Of a stretch of DNA of 64,000 nucleotides, positions 14,320 to 23,249 are shown piece after piece (within the stretch, counting starts at the first letter, position 1; each line of letters opens with the position of its first letter). The translations under genes and the position numbers were made by a program. The notes under the pieces are model-generated. The model was not told the origin of the DNA. It made no database searches and saw only the letters and a program-made list of their open reading frames with translations. This DNA is from Solidesulfovibrio aerotolerans (GTDB taxonomy: Bacteria; Desulfobacterota; Desulfovibrionia; Desulfovibrionales; Desulfovibrionaceae). Location of the stretch: positions 1 to 64,000 of the forward strand of contig NZ_WVUD01000020.1 of NCBI RefSeq assembly GCF_009856865.1, in the 5' to 3' direction.

Positions 14320-17052
14320 TTATTTGCCAAGGGCCTTAAGACCAGCCAGCACCTTTTCGGGGTAGGCCGGCAGGTGGCGGATGCGCACGCCGCAGGCGTT
14401 GTAGATAGCGTTGATGATGGCCGGGTGCGGGCCGCACAGCGGCACTTCGCCAACACCGGAGTTGCCGTAGGGGCCGTGCTCGCGCGGCGACTCAACATAG
14501 ATCAGTTCCAGCGCGTCGGGGATGTCCTTGATGTAGGGGACGCCCGCGCCGGCAATGGAGGAATGCTTCTTGATGTCCTCGAAGTCCTCGGACAGGGCCA
14601 GGCCGATGCCCTGGGCCAAGCCGCCCCAGTTCTGGCCGTCGACGGTCTGGCGGTTGTTGATGGTGCCGATGTCTTCGACCAGGACCATCTTGTCGACCAC
14701 GGTCTTGCCGGTGGCCAGCTCGACGGTCACTTCGGCCAGGAACAGGCCGTACATGTAGCAGCAGAACGGGGAACCCAGGCCGTTGGCGTCGCAATCCTTG
14801 GCCGGAGCGGTCCAGGTGCCGTTGTAGCGGGTCTTGAGGCCTTCTTTGACCATCTCGTCGTAGGTGCGATAGGTGCCGTCGGCCTTTTTGCAGGCGGCCA
14901 CGAGCTGCTGACAGGCGTTAATGATGGCCTGTCCGACCACGACGTTGGAGCGCGAGCCGCCGGCCGGGCCGGAGTTGGGGCACTTGCTCGTGTCATTCAG
15001 AACCAGCTTGATCTTGCTGGCGCAGATGCCCATGGGCTTTAAGGTCTCGTGGGCAAAGCCGACCGTACCGGCGTCGGAGCCCTGGCCGTGATCCTGCCAG
15101 GTGTTGTAGATGGTCACGGTGCCGTCGGCATTGAGCTCGGCATCGGCACCGGCGGAGTCCGGGCCGTCAAGGCCGGAACCGTAGATACCGATAGCCACGC
15201 CAACACCCTTTTTATGCGTAGCGGTGGAGTTCTTTTTGGCGTTGGCCAAAGCTTCCTTGTACTTGGGACGCAGGATGTCGATCATCTCCGGCAGGGTCCA
15301 GGAATCGGGCACCTGGGCCGTCGGGGTGGTGTCGCCCGGACGGTAGACGTTGACATAGCGGAATTCCAAGGGGTCCATGCCGAGCTTTTCGGCCATTTCG
15401 TCCATGAGCGACTCGGACGGGAACATGATTTCCGGCGAACCGTAGCCGCGGAAGGCCGAGCCCCAACCATGGTTGGTGGCCACGCAGTAGCCCTTGGCGC
15501 GCATGTTGGGGATGCCGTAACCGGCCATCCAGTACTGGGAACCGCGAAGGGTCAGCAGATCGCCGAACTCGGAATAGGGGCCGTGGTCAACGATCCATTC
15601 CATTTCGGAGGCAACGATCTTTTTGGTGGCCTTGTCCACGGCGATCTTGCCCTTGGTCCAGAACGGGGAGCGCTTGCCGGTGTAGTACTGCTGCTGGGCG
15701 TAGTTGTAGCGCAGATGCACCGGGCGGCCGGTGGCCAGGGCGGCAACGCCGACCAGGGCTTCCATGGTGGGGCTGAACTTGTAGCCGAAGGTGCCGCCGG
15801 TGGGGTTCTGCACGAGAACCATGTTCTCCGGCTCAACGCCCAGGCCCGGGGCGATCATGTACAGGTGCAGGTACAGGCCGATGGACTTGGAGTGGATGAC
15901 CAGCTTGCCGGCGTCGTTGGTGTAGGCAAATCCTACGTCAGGCTCGATGGGCAGGTGGGGCTGGCGCTGGGTGTAGTAGTCGCCGCCCACGACTTCGTAC
16001 TTGGCCGCATCGGCAAAGAACGGAGCCACGTCCGCGCCCTTGGCGTGGTTTTGCTCGTAGTAGGTGTTGGGGGTGCCGGGGTGGATTTCGATGGCGTCGT
16101 CGGCCATGGCCGCCGGGGCGCTCATGTAGGCCGGCAGGACTTCCAGGTCCACTTTGACCTTCTCGGCCGCAGCGCGGGCATTGGCTTCGGAGTCGGCCGC
16201 GACCAGGGCGATGGCGTCGCCGTACTGGAACACCTTGTCGTCGCACAGGATCGGACGATCCCAACCGTCACCCTTGTTGGTGGGGAAGGTGATCAGACCG
16301 GTGATGCGGTTTTTGCCCTTGACGTCCTTGGCCGTGATGACGCTGTGCACACCGGGCATCTTCAGGGCTTCGGAGGTGTCCACGCCCTTGAGGTTGGCAT
16401 GGGAAACGCGGGCTTCGACAATGGCCAGATGCAGCGTGCCCGGGGGCAGCATGCTCTTCTGGTCGTCGCCAAACAGCCACTGGCCGGTGACCTTGGCCAC
16501 GCCCGTGGGACGCGGGGCACGGGAACCGAACACGTTGCCGTCGGCCGGCATGTTGTGGTTGATGCAAAGGGTCATTTCACCGCGCAGCACCTTGGCAGCG
16601 TCCATGACGGCGTCCACCAGGGGGATGTAGCCGGTGCAACGGCACACGTTTTTGTGCTTCTGGAACCAATTACGCACGTCTTCGCGGCTGGGCTTGGCGT
16701 TCTGATCGAGCAGGCCCTTGGCGGACAGGATAAAGCCCGGGGAGCAAAAACCACACTGGGCCGCACCGTGGACAACCCAGGCGGTCTGCAGGGGATGCAG
16801 GCTTTCCTTGGTTCCAATGCCTTCGATGGTGGTCACGTTGGCGTAATCGGCCACGCGACGGATCTTGGTGATACAGGCCCGGGTGACCTTGCCGTCGATG
16901 ATGACCGAGCAGGCGCCGCACTGGCCCTGGGCGCAGCCGACTTTGACGCCGATCAGGTGCAGCTGGTCGCGCAGCACATCGGACAGAAACGCTTCGGGGT
17001 CGACGATGAGTTTGCGCTCAAAGCCGTTTACGATGAGAATTTTTTCCAGCAT
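14320..17052 (-). CDS. mop: Molybdenum aldehyde oxidoreductase (MOP)
   Basis: A 910-residue xanthine-oxidase-family enzyme that oxidises aldehydes to carboxylates with molybdopterin and two [2Fe-2S] clusters. Cys40, 45, 48 and 60 (GCAQGQCGACSV) bind one cluster. Cys100, 103, 137 and 139 (CGFCSPG, CRCTGY) bind the other; D. gigas MOP uses the same numbers. The catalytic Glu is in SGVGEVPL at residue 869, again the same. There is no FAD domain, so electrons leave by a partner protein, probably the flavin/Fe-S protein downstream. GGAG is 9 nt before the ATG. Confidence 0.97.
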   Translation of the reverse strand: MLEKILIVNGFERKLIVDPEAFLSDVLRDQLHLIGVKVGCAQGQCGACSVIIDGKVTRACITKIRRVADYANVTTIEGIGTKESLHPLQTAWVVHGAAQCGFCSPGFILSAKGLLDQNAKPSREDVRNWFQKHKNVCRCTGYIPLVDAVMDAAKVLRGEMTLCINHNMPADGNVFGSRAPRPTGVAKVTGQWLFGDDQKSMLPPGTLHLAIVEARVSHANLKGVDTSEALKMPGVHSVITAKDVKGKNRITGLITFPTNKGDGWDRPILCDDKVFQYGDAIALVAADSEANARAAAEKVKVDLEVLPAYMSAPAAMADDAIEIHPGTPNTYYEQNHAKGADVAPFFADAAKYEVVGGDYYTQRQPHLPIEPDVGFAYTNDAGKLVIHSKSIGLYLHLYMIAPGLGVEPENMVLVQNPTGGTFGYKFSPTMEALVGVAALATGRPVHLRYNYAQQQYYTGKRSPFWTKGKIAVDKATKKIVASEMEWIVDHGPYSEFGDLLTLRGSQYWMAGYGIPNMRAKGYCVATNHGWGSAFRGYGSPEIMFPSESLMDEMAEKLGMDPLEFRYVNVYRPGDTTPTAQVPDSWTLPEMIDILRPKYKEALANAKKNSTATHKKGVGVAIGIYGSGLDGPDSAGADAELNADGTVTIYNTWQDHGQGSDAGTVGFAHETLKPMGICASKIKLVLNDTSKCPNSGPAGGSRSNVVVGQAIINACQQLVAACKKADGTYRTYDEMVKEGLKTRYNGTWTAPAKDCDANGLGSPFCCYMYGLFLAEVTVELATGKTVVDKMVLVEDIGTINNRQTVDGQNWGGLAQGIGLALSEDFEDIKKHSSIAGAGVPYIKDIPDALELIYVESPREHGPYGNSGVGEVPLCGPHPAIINAIYNACGVRIRHLPAYPEKVLAGLKALGK

Positions 17053-17219
17053 GTTGTCTCGCTCCGTTTCGGGTTGAGGGTTTGTTGCGTTGCCGATGCT
17101 GCACGCCTGGAAAGGTTCCCGGCGGCGCAGCCTTTGATCCTGAACCGCCCGCTTGTGTCGCGTTCGGCAATTGCTACTCTGGCTTATCCAGCACTAACAT
17201 ACTGAATTTATTATTTTTA

Positions 17220-17249
17220 TTCACACAAAACATAAATGTTTTGTGTGAA
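17220..17249. promoter_or_regulatory. Perfect 14-bp inverted repeat upstream of mop
   Basis: Arms TTCACACAAAACAT and ATGTTTTGTGTGAA at 17220-17233 and 17236-17249 are exact complements around AA. No T-run follows on either strand, so it is not a standard terminator. It lies 168 nt before the mop start and 8 nt past the MoeA-like stop, fitting an operator for mop. The arms are the opposite way round from CRP half-sites. Regulator unknown. Confidence 0.7.
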
Positions 17250-17256
17250 CGCCACC

Positions 17257-18321
17257 CTAGCCTTTGCCGAAGCCGCATGCGGGATAGCGGCATTCGGGAC
17301 ACATGGCGCACAGGCCGCCATGTCCAAGCTCCACGATGTCGGCCCGGTTGAGCCGCTCCCCGGCCACAAGCCTGGGCACCGTCAAATCGAAAATACTGGC
17401 CTTGTGGTACATGACGCAGCCGGGCAGCCCGACCACGGGGATCTCGCCGAGATAGGCCAGCATGAACATGGCCCCGGGAAAAGTGGGAGAACCGTAGGTG
17501 ACGACTTCGCCGCCGGCCGCCCGGATGGACGACGGGGTCAGATCGTCGGGATCGACGGACATGCCGCCGGTGACGGCGATCATGTCGGCCCCCTCTTCAA
17601 TGAGGCGGCGTATGGCCCGTACCGTCATGGCCTGGTCGTCGGGGACGAACACCTGACGCATGACGGTGCAGGAGAGCGCCTCGAATTTGCGGCGCAGGAT
17701 GGGGCCGAAGGCGTCCTTGATGCGGCCGTGGTAGACTTCGCCGCCGGTGGTGACCACGCCGATACGCAGGGGCTTAAACGGCCGCACACTGACCACCGGG
17801 CCGTATTGGGCGCAGCAGGCTTCCACGGCGTCGATCTTGGCCGCGTCCACCACCAGCGGCACCACCCGCGTGCCGGCCAGCATCTGCCCCGGCTCCACCA
17901 CCACGTTGCCGTGCAGGGTGGCTATGGTCACTTCCTCAATCATATTGAGCCGACGCAGGTTGGCGGCGTCGATGCACAGCAGGCCGGCATGGGCGGCCAG
18001 CAGATTGATGCGACCCTCGCAGGGCTGACTGAAGACAATACCTTCCCCGGCCACGGCCACGGCCATGCGGTGGGCGGCGTCATCCTCATGCAGGAAGCCT
18101 TCGGCCAGATCCCAAACGTAGATATGTTCCTTGCCCAGACGCAGCAGATCGTCGATGTCGCCCGTCTCGATGACATGCCCCTTGCGAAAGGCCGGCCCCT
18201 TGCCTTCACCCGGCACGATCCGGGTGATGTCGTGGCACAGCACCATGCCGGCGGCATGATGGACGGGGATGCTGCGCATGGGGGCGTTTTTATGGAGGGG
18301 TGCGGCGTGTGTGGCGTTCAT
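17257..18321 (-). CDS. MoeA-like molybdopterin-binding protein
   Basis: A 354-residue protein with the molybdopterin-binding (MoCF_biosynth) fold: IGVVTTGGEVYHGRIKDAFG near residue 195, VFVPDDQAMTVRAI, and ADMIAVTGGMSVDPDDLTPSSI. It lacks the full MoeA N-terminal domain arrangement. The C terminus ends CAMCPECRYPACGFGKG, five cysteines able to bind Zn or Fe-S and not part of classical MoeA. Start ATG at 18321 is weakly supported by AAGGGAAG 12 nt upstream; a start at 18282 is possible. Next to mop, it probably handles cofactor for that enzyme. Confidence 0.82.
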   Translation of the reverse strand: MNATHAAPLHKNAPMRSIPVHHAAGMVLCHDITRIVPGEGKGPAFRKGHVIETGDIDDLLRLGKEHIYVWDLAEGFLHEDDAAHRMAVAVAGEGIVFSQPCEGRINLLAAHAGLLCIDAANLRRLNMIEEVTIATLHGNVVVEPGQMLAGTRVVPLVVDAAKIDAVEACCAQYGPVVSVRPFKPLRIGVVTTGGEVYHGRIKDAFGPILRRKFEALSCTVMRQVFVPDDQAMTVRAIRRLIEEGADMIAVTGGMSVDPDDLTPSSIRAAGGEVVTYGSPTFPGAMFMLAYLGEIPVVGLPGCVMYHKASIFDLTVPRLVAGERLNRADIVELGHGGLCAMCPECRYPACGFGKG

Positions 18322-19106
18322 GGCGCGTTGTGCTTCCCTTGCGGTTGCTGGTTGTGCGTCTCCCCCCGGCCCAGGCGGCGGGAGGGGTGCGGCCGGGGGC
18401 CGGGAATGAGGCTCTCCCTCGACTCGGAGGGGCGCGCTTTGATCAGCCCCGCAATCCGACCTGCCGTCCACAGGCTGTCGCGGTCGGCCGGCAGAATATG
18501 TTCTTTCTAACAGAGGCTGTCTGAACAGAATCTGCCTGTTCCTGTCATACGTGTGCAAGAAAATCTATGTTAACAAAAACATAAAGTACGCAATATATGC
18601 CTTGCTTTTAGCAGTGCGTCAGAAAGCATCTTCACTTCTCATGCTATTATTAACATCATCCTTACACTGTGTTTTGCGAAACATAACAAATGCACTCACA
18701 CTCAAATAGCAATATACAGGCCAATGATACTTCTTCATTGCCCAGGCGGCTTGCGACAGGCGTTGTCCTTGCGTTGCCCCTTCCCCGGCAGACATGGTGA
18801 CCCTGCCTCGTGGGCACGGCCGAGGGCGGCTGCCCTCAAATGGGTGTTAATACATCAAAATAACACTGTTTTTTAAAAACAGGGACATTTGGGTCAATTT
18901 GGGGCGGCAAATGGGTCAAAAAGCGACAGGTGCGCGACGACGCACCAAGCGGGCGGCTATTAGGCTAATTATAACATGGGTAAAGCGAGCAGACAGTGGT
19001 GCCGACTGCCCGAAAAACCAGCAAACAGGGAGGGGGACTGGTGCATTGTGACGCTGGCTGCTGCCAACGCCAGGGTCTTGGCCGGGAGGGTTGGGGCTGG
19101 CGGCGC
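18322..19106. other. Long intergenic region with AT-rich stretch and dyads
   Basis: No gene is recognised. The stretch 18540-18720 is markedly AT-rich for this genome and probably carries the promoter of the MoeA-like gene. Farther on is a 17-bp palindrome at 18866-18882 (CTG, six T, five A, CAG). Two similar GGGTCAA boxes follow at about 18890 and 18912, then a GGTGCG/CGCACC stem. This could be the worn end of a mobile element, but I see no transposase. Confidence 0.4.
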
Positions 19107-19724
19107 TCAGGCAGGACGGGTCGGGGCGGCAGCGGTCACCGGCAGGCGGTGGCGGTACGGCCAAAACAGCCCCACGGCCAACAGCGCGCCCAGGGTGTCG
19201 GCCAGCATGTCCTTCTGGGCATCCCAGACATCGCCCTGGCTGCCCAGAAACTCCACCCCGGCCTCGCCGCCCTCGGCCACGGCGTACCACCACTCGATGA
19301 TCTCGTAGGCGCAGGCCACGGCCATGATCACGGTGACGCTAAAAACGGCAATAACGACCGGATGGGCCAGCCGCCGGCGCCAGAGGTATTCGGCCAGGGC
19401 AAAGGCATAAAAGCCCACGGCAAAATGGGCCATACGATCAAAGTGGTTGCGGGAAAAACCGAACAAGTCGGTGACAAAGCCAAAGGGCACGTTGGCAAAG
19501 GTATAATGGCCGCCGATGGTGTGCAAAAAGAGCCAGACCGCCATCAGGGCATAGCCCGGGTTGGAGAAGCGAAACCACCGGCTGGCCACCACGAAAAAAA
19601 GAAATACGGCCATGACCGGGATGTTTTCCGCCCACCAGACTGCGCGCGAGGCCGGCGAAACGCCGAGAATGGCGAAAAAGACCAGGAACGTCGCCGCCAA
19701 AACCTCGGGGAACCATCTGGCCAT
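19107..19724 (-). CDS. DUF2238 (YjdF-like) inner-membrane protein
   Basis: A 205-residue protein with six predicted helices and the DUF2238 signature: HTIGGHYTFANVPFG, then GFSRNHFDRMAHFAVGF, then ACAYEIIEWWYAVAEGG, and finally DVWDAQKDMLADTLGALLA. The conserved His, Asp and Glu line up on helix ends and suggest a membrane hydrolase or metal site, but the family has no known function. It is a single gene, transcribed away from the neighbouring oxidoreductase. Confidence 0.85.
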   Translation of the reverse strand: MARWFPEVLAATFLVFFAILGVSPASRAVWWAENIPVMAVFLFFVVASRWFRFSNPGYALMAVWLFLHTIGGHYTFANVPFGFVTDLFGFSRNHFDRMAHFAVGFYAFALAEYLWRRRLAHPVVIAVFSVTVIMAVACAYEIIEWWYAVAEGGEAGVEFLGSQGDVWDAQKDMLADTLGALLAVGLFWPYRHRLPVTAAAPTRPA

Positions 19725-19915
19725 GCTGCCGCCTCCTTCTGTGCCGGCCCGATCTGCCGGACCGCCGCCCTGCCAGCCCTACTCCACTGCGAAGCGGCCG
19801 ACAACCGTATCATCCAGCCGGGTTTGACAGGACCGCCCCCGCGCCCCTACCGTTGCAGGCCCCGGCCCTTTGGCCGGCGGCGCAACACCCGACCGCAGCA
19901 AGGAGCGCACCCGTT

Positions 19916-21118
19916 GTGGAACACTTCGATTTCGTCATCGCCGGTGCCGGCGTCGTCGGCCTGACCACGGCCCTGGCCCTGCTGCACCGCGCCCCGACCG
20001 CCCGCCTCGCCGTTATCGAAAAAGAACCCGGCCCCGGTCGCCACGCCAGCGGCCGCAACAGCGGCGTGCTCCACTGCGGCCTGTACTACGGCAGCGACAC
20101 GAAAAAAGCCAAAGTCTGCGCCACAGGCGGGCGGCTCATGGCCCAGTTCGCCGCCGAACACGGCATACGCTTGCACCGCAACGGCAAGGTGCTGGTGGCC
20201 ACCGACCCGGCGCAGTTGCCGGTGGTGGAAAAACTCCTCACCAACGCCCGGGACGGCGGCATCCGGGCCGAGCGCATCGACACCCAGACGCTCCTTGCCC
20301 TGGAACCGGCCGCCCCGCCCGAGGCTGTGGCCGCCATCCACTGCCCGGACACGGCGGTCATCGATGTGCAGGCCGTCATGGCGACGCTCACGACCCGTCT
20401 GACCGAGGCCGGGGCGCGGTTTTTCTTCCAGCGCCGGGTGGCCGGCCCAGGACCGGACGGGGCCATCGCCACCACCGCCGGTCCCATTGCCGCCGGCTTT
20501 TTATTCAACTGCGCCGGAGCCTATGCCGACGTGCTGGCCCGGGCCTACGGCTTTGCCCAAAACTACGCCCTGGTGCCGTTTAAGGGCCTCTACTGGAAGC
20601 TGACTCCGGCCAGCGCCGCCCGCATTCACGGCAACATCTATCCCGTGCCCGACATCGCCATGCCGTTTCTGGGCGTTCATTTAACGCGCAGCATCAGCGG
20701 CGACGTCTACGTCGGCCCCACGGCCATCCCGGCCCTTGGCCGCGAGAACTATGGCCTGCTGGCCGGAGCGCGCCCACTGGAGGCAGCCGCCATCCTGGCC
20801 CGGCTGGCCCGGCTCTGGCTGGCCGACACCGACCATTTCCGGGCCTTGGCCGCAACCGAACTGCGCAAATACGGCAAAGCGCATTTTTACCAGTGCGCCA
20901 AGCGGCTCATGCCGTCGCTGCGTCCCGACGACCTGGTGCCCACGACCAAGGCCGGCATCCGGCCCCAACTCGTCAATCTGGCGGCAAACCGCCTGGAAAT
21001 GGACTATATTCTGGAAGGCGACGCCCGGTCGCTGCATGTCTTAAACGCCATCTCCCCGGCCTTTACCGGCAGCTTCGCCTTTGCCGAGATGATCGTTGCT
21101 ACAAGCGGCGCACTGTGA
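19916..21118 (+). CDS. lhgO: L-2-hydroxyglutarate oxidase (LhgO) type FAD enzyme
   Basis: A 400-residue flavoenzyme of the DAO family. The FAD fold begins DFVIAGAGVVGLTTALAL at residue 5. RHASGRNSGVLHCGLYY near residue 45 is the hallmark of LhgO, which oxidises L-2-hydroxyglutarate to 2-oxoglutarate and passes electrons to quinone. PTTKAGIRPQLV and the C-terminal SPAFTGSFAFAEMI also fit. Start is GTG at 19916, with AAGGAG 9 nt upstream; a TTG start at 19853 has no such site. It stands alone on this strand. Substrate is inferred from family. Confidence 0.88.
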   Translation: MEHFDFVIAGAGVVGLTTALALLHRAPTARLAVIEKEPGPGRHASGRNSGVLHCGLYYGSDTKKAKVCATGGRLMAQFAAEHGIRLHRNGKVLVATDPAQLPVVEKLLTNARDGGIRAERIDTQTLLALEPAAPPEAVAAIHCPDTAVIDVQAVMATLTTRLTEAGARFFFQRRVAGPGPDGAIATTAGPIAAGFLFNCAGAYADVLARAYGFAQNYALVPFKGLYWKLTPASAARIHGNIYPVPDIAMPFLGVHLTRSISGDVYVGPTAIPALGRENYGLLAGARPLEAAAILARLARLWLADTDHFRALAATELRKYGKAHFYQCAKRLMPSLRPDDLVPTTKAGIRPQLVNLAANRLEMDYILEGDARSLHVLNAISPAFTGSFAFAEMIVATSGAL

Positions 21119-21147
21119 TGGATCTGTGCCCGGCCGGGCGCACCAAC

Positions 21148-21176
21148 AAAAAAGCCCCCCGGTTTCCCAGGGGGCA
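21148..21176 (-). terminator. Rho-independent terminator of the coiled-coil gene
   Basis: Minus strand: GCCCCCTGG, a GAAA loop, CCGGGGGGC, then six T. It lies just past the stop of the gene at 21197 and may also slow transcription from lhgO in the other direction. Confidence 0.85.
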
Positions 21177-21196
21177 TAACGTCGTGCGTGGGCTGG

Positions 21197-21469
21197 CTAC
21201 TTGGTGAACAGCTTCATGAGCGCGGCAATAAGCGCGGCCTGACCAATCAGCATGGCCGCGACCCATTTGAGGATGTCGGCCTTGGTGTCGGCATTGAGCT
21301 TGGACATCTCAGCCAAAAGACGAAGCTCCGTCTCGCGCAGATCGTGCTTGGTGGCAATCTCGCGCTTGGCCTCTTCATCCTGCTTTTCAAGGATGTTTAT
21401 AAGGACACCGGCCGCTTCCTCGCCAAGAGCCTTTTCCAGCCTTGTGGGATCGTCGAAGCGAAGCGCCAT
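21197..21469 (-). CDS. Small coiled-coil protein with C-terminal membrane anchor
   Basis: A 90-residue protein resembling bacterial DUF1640-like proteins. Residues 1-35 are acidic and helical. The stretch ATKHDLRETELRLLAEMS with LNADTKADILKW looks like an amphipathic coiled coil, and WVAAMLIGQAALIAALMKLF is one membrane helix at the end. Homologues are found in pairs or multiples in proteobacteria with no clear role. It has its own terminator and no operon partner. Confidence 0.72.
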   Translation of the reverse strand: MALRFDDPTRLEKALGEEAAGVLINILEKQDEEAKREIATKHDLRETELRLLAEMSKLNADTKADILKWVAAMLIGQAALIAALMKLFTK

Positions 21470-21543
21470 AAATCACCAGTCGTACCAATCAGGCCCCAAG
21501 TCAAGGCGCTTTCGGCTTCCAGCCGCAGCTTAAGAAAAACCGC

Positions 21544-22749
21544 TTAGAGTACTTGCGGCGCGAATCCGGCTGCCACCAGCGCCGCCACCACCGACTCGCC
21601 GTGGGGGCGGTCGCGGGCTTCAAAGGAGATTTCCAGGCTGGCCTCCTTGGCCGGCAAGGCCAGCAAGGTGCGGTGATGCTGGATTTCCATGATATTGGCC
21701 CCGCAGTCGCGCAAAACCGCCGTCACCTGGGCCAGGGTCCCCGGACGGTCGGAAATGGGCAGGCGCAGAGTCACCACCCGGCCCTCGCGGATGAGTTCGC
21801 GCATGATGACCGAAGCCAAGAGCCTGGGGTCGATGTTGCCGCCGCTTAGGACCAGCCCGACCTTTTTGCCGGCAAAGCGCTCGGGATATTCGAGCAACGC
21901 CGCCAGAGGCGCGGCCCCGGCCCCTTCGGCCACGGTCTTTTCAATAAAGAGATAGAGGGCAACAGCCTGCTCCAACCGTGACTCATCCACCACCAGCACG
22001 TCGTCCACCCTGGCCCGCACCACTTCCGTGGTCAGTTCGCCCGGATATTTGACCGCAATGCCTTCGGCGATGGTGTTGCCCGTGCCGGTCGGCGGTTCAC
22101 CGCGCATGGCGCACAGCATGGACGGATAGCAGGCGGCCTGGACGCCGAAGATTTCAATGCCGGGCCGCAATCCCTTGGCGGCAGTGGCCACGCCGGAAAT
22201 AAGCCCGCCGCCGCCGATGGGCGTAACGATGACGTCCAGGTCCGGCTGGGCGGCCAGCATTTCCAACGCCACCGTGCCCTGGCCGGCCATGACCATGGCG
22301 TCGTCAAAGGGATGGATAAAGGTCAGACCGCGCTCGGCGGTGAGGCGCTGGGCCTCGGCATTGGCTTCCACCAGCGTCTCACCGGCCAGGACCACCTCGG
22401 CCCCGTGAGCCCGGGTATGCTCCACTTTGACCGACGGGGTGTGGGCCGGCATGATGATGGTGGCCGGGATGCCGAGCTGTTTGGCGTGATAGGCCACGCC
22501 CTGGGCATGGTTGCCGGCGGACATGGCCGACACCCCACGGGCGCGTTCGTCGTCGGTGAGCGTCAAAAGTTTATTGAGCGCCCCGCGTTCCTTAAACGAC
22601 GCCGTAAATTGGTGGTTCTCGAATTTGACCAGGACATAGGCTCCGGTCATGGCCGAGAGCACCTGGGAATGCAGAAACGGCGTGACCCGCAGCCGGGGGG
22701 ACAGCCGGGCCTCGGCAGCCCAGACATCGGCAAGTTCGATCATGCTCAT
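21544..22749 (-). CDS. ilvA: Threonine ammonia-lyase with one ACT domain
   Basis: A 401-residue PLP enzyme that turns threonine into 2-oxobutyrate and ammonia, the first step to isoleucine. The PLP lysine is in ASFKERGALNKL near residue 53, and SAGNHAQGVAYHAKQLG and the glycine-rich PIGGGGLISGVA follow. A single ACT domain begins near residue 325 (VVTLRLPISDRPGTLAQV). Biosynthetic IlvA of E. coli is longer with two ACT-like units; this is the shorter form. GAGG lies 5 nt before the ATG at 22749, which overlaps the asparaginase stop by 4 nt. Confidence 0.92.
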   Translation of the reverse strand: MSMIELADVWAAEARLSPRLRVTPFLHSQVLSAMTGAYVLVKFENHQFTASFKERGALNKLLTLTDDERARGVSAMSAGNHAQGVAYHAKQLGIPATIIMPAHTPSVKVEHTRAHGAEVVLAGETLVEANAEAQRLTAERGLTFIHPFDDAMVMAGQGTVALEMLAAQPDLDVIVTPIGGGGLISGVATAAKGLRPGIEIFGVQAACYPSMLCAMRGEPPTGTGNTIAEGIAVKYPGELTTEVVRARVDDVLVVDESRLEQAVALYLFIEKTVAEGAGAAPLAALLEYPERFAGKKVGLVLSGGNIDPRLLASVIMRELIREGRVVTLRLPISDRPGTLAQVTAVLRDCGANIMEIQHHRTLLALPAKEASLEISFEARDRPHGESVVAALVAAGFAPQVL

Positions 22750-23249
22750 TTATCCTCGCGGGCTGGTTCCATGGCTTCGAAACGGCCCCGCTCCCGGTTT
22801 TTGCGCACGGCCCCGGCGGCAAACACCCGGCCGCTCATGGCGATATAGACCCCGGGCGGCTGCGACCAGACCGCGCCCACAGCGCAGCCGATGTTAAAGG
22901 CCGCATCCGAGGACGCGAACCGGGCCGGACTCATGGCCCCGGTCAGGACGATGGTCTTGCCGGGCACGTTGGCCAGCACGGCCGCTGTCTCGGTCATGGT
23001 GTCGGTGCCGTGGGTGACGAGCACATGGGGGCAGGGGTCGGCGGCAATGAGCCAGCGCAACTCCTCGCGTTCGGTCTTGGTGACGTAGAGGCTGTCCTTG
23101 CGGGCCACTTCCGTGACACTAAAATCGAAATCCACCCCGGCCTGGGTCAGGATGGCCCGGACTTGCGGTTCGCCCACGCTGTAATTGGACAGGTCATCGA
23201 AGTAGACCTTGTCGATGGTCCCGCCCATGGAATAGACGGCTAATTTCAC
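22746..23249 (-). CDS. Half-length asparaginase-like protein
   Basis: A 167-residue protein matching only the N-terminal domain of type I/II asparaginases, which are about 330 residues. MGGTIDK at 8-14 carries the first catalytic Thr (GGTI), and VTHGTDTMTETAAVLA carries the second (HGTDT). The C-terminal domain that completes the dimer site is missing, and the next gene is not its remainder. Start is GTG at 23249, with GAGG 7 nt upstream; an extension to 23306 lacks one. Small asparaginase-like proteins of this size exist; activity is uncertain. It is coupled to ilvA by ATGA. Confidence 0.85.
   Translation of the reverse strand: MKLAVYSMGGTIDKVYFDDLSNYSVGEPQVRAILTQAGVDFDFSVTEVARKDSLYVTKTEREELRWLIAADPCPHVLVTHGTDTMTETAAVLANVPGKTIVLTGAMSPARFASSDAAFNIGCAVGAVWSQPPGVYIAMSGRVFAAGAVRKNRERGRFEAMEPAREDK

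Noticed and set aside
11818-15042. Plus-strand open frame of 1074 codons
   Set aside because: It lies opposite the flavin/Fe-S protein and mop, both with clear motifs. Its translation is Gly/Ala/His/Arg-rich without domains, a common shadow in GC-rich DNA.
17220-17249. CRP/FNR binding site
   Set aside because: The arms are TTCACAC and GTGTGAA, the reverse order of TGTGA and TCACA half-sites.
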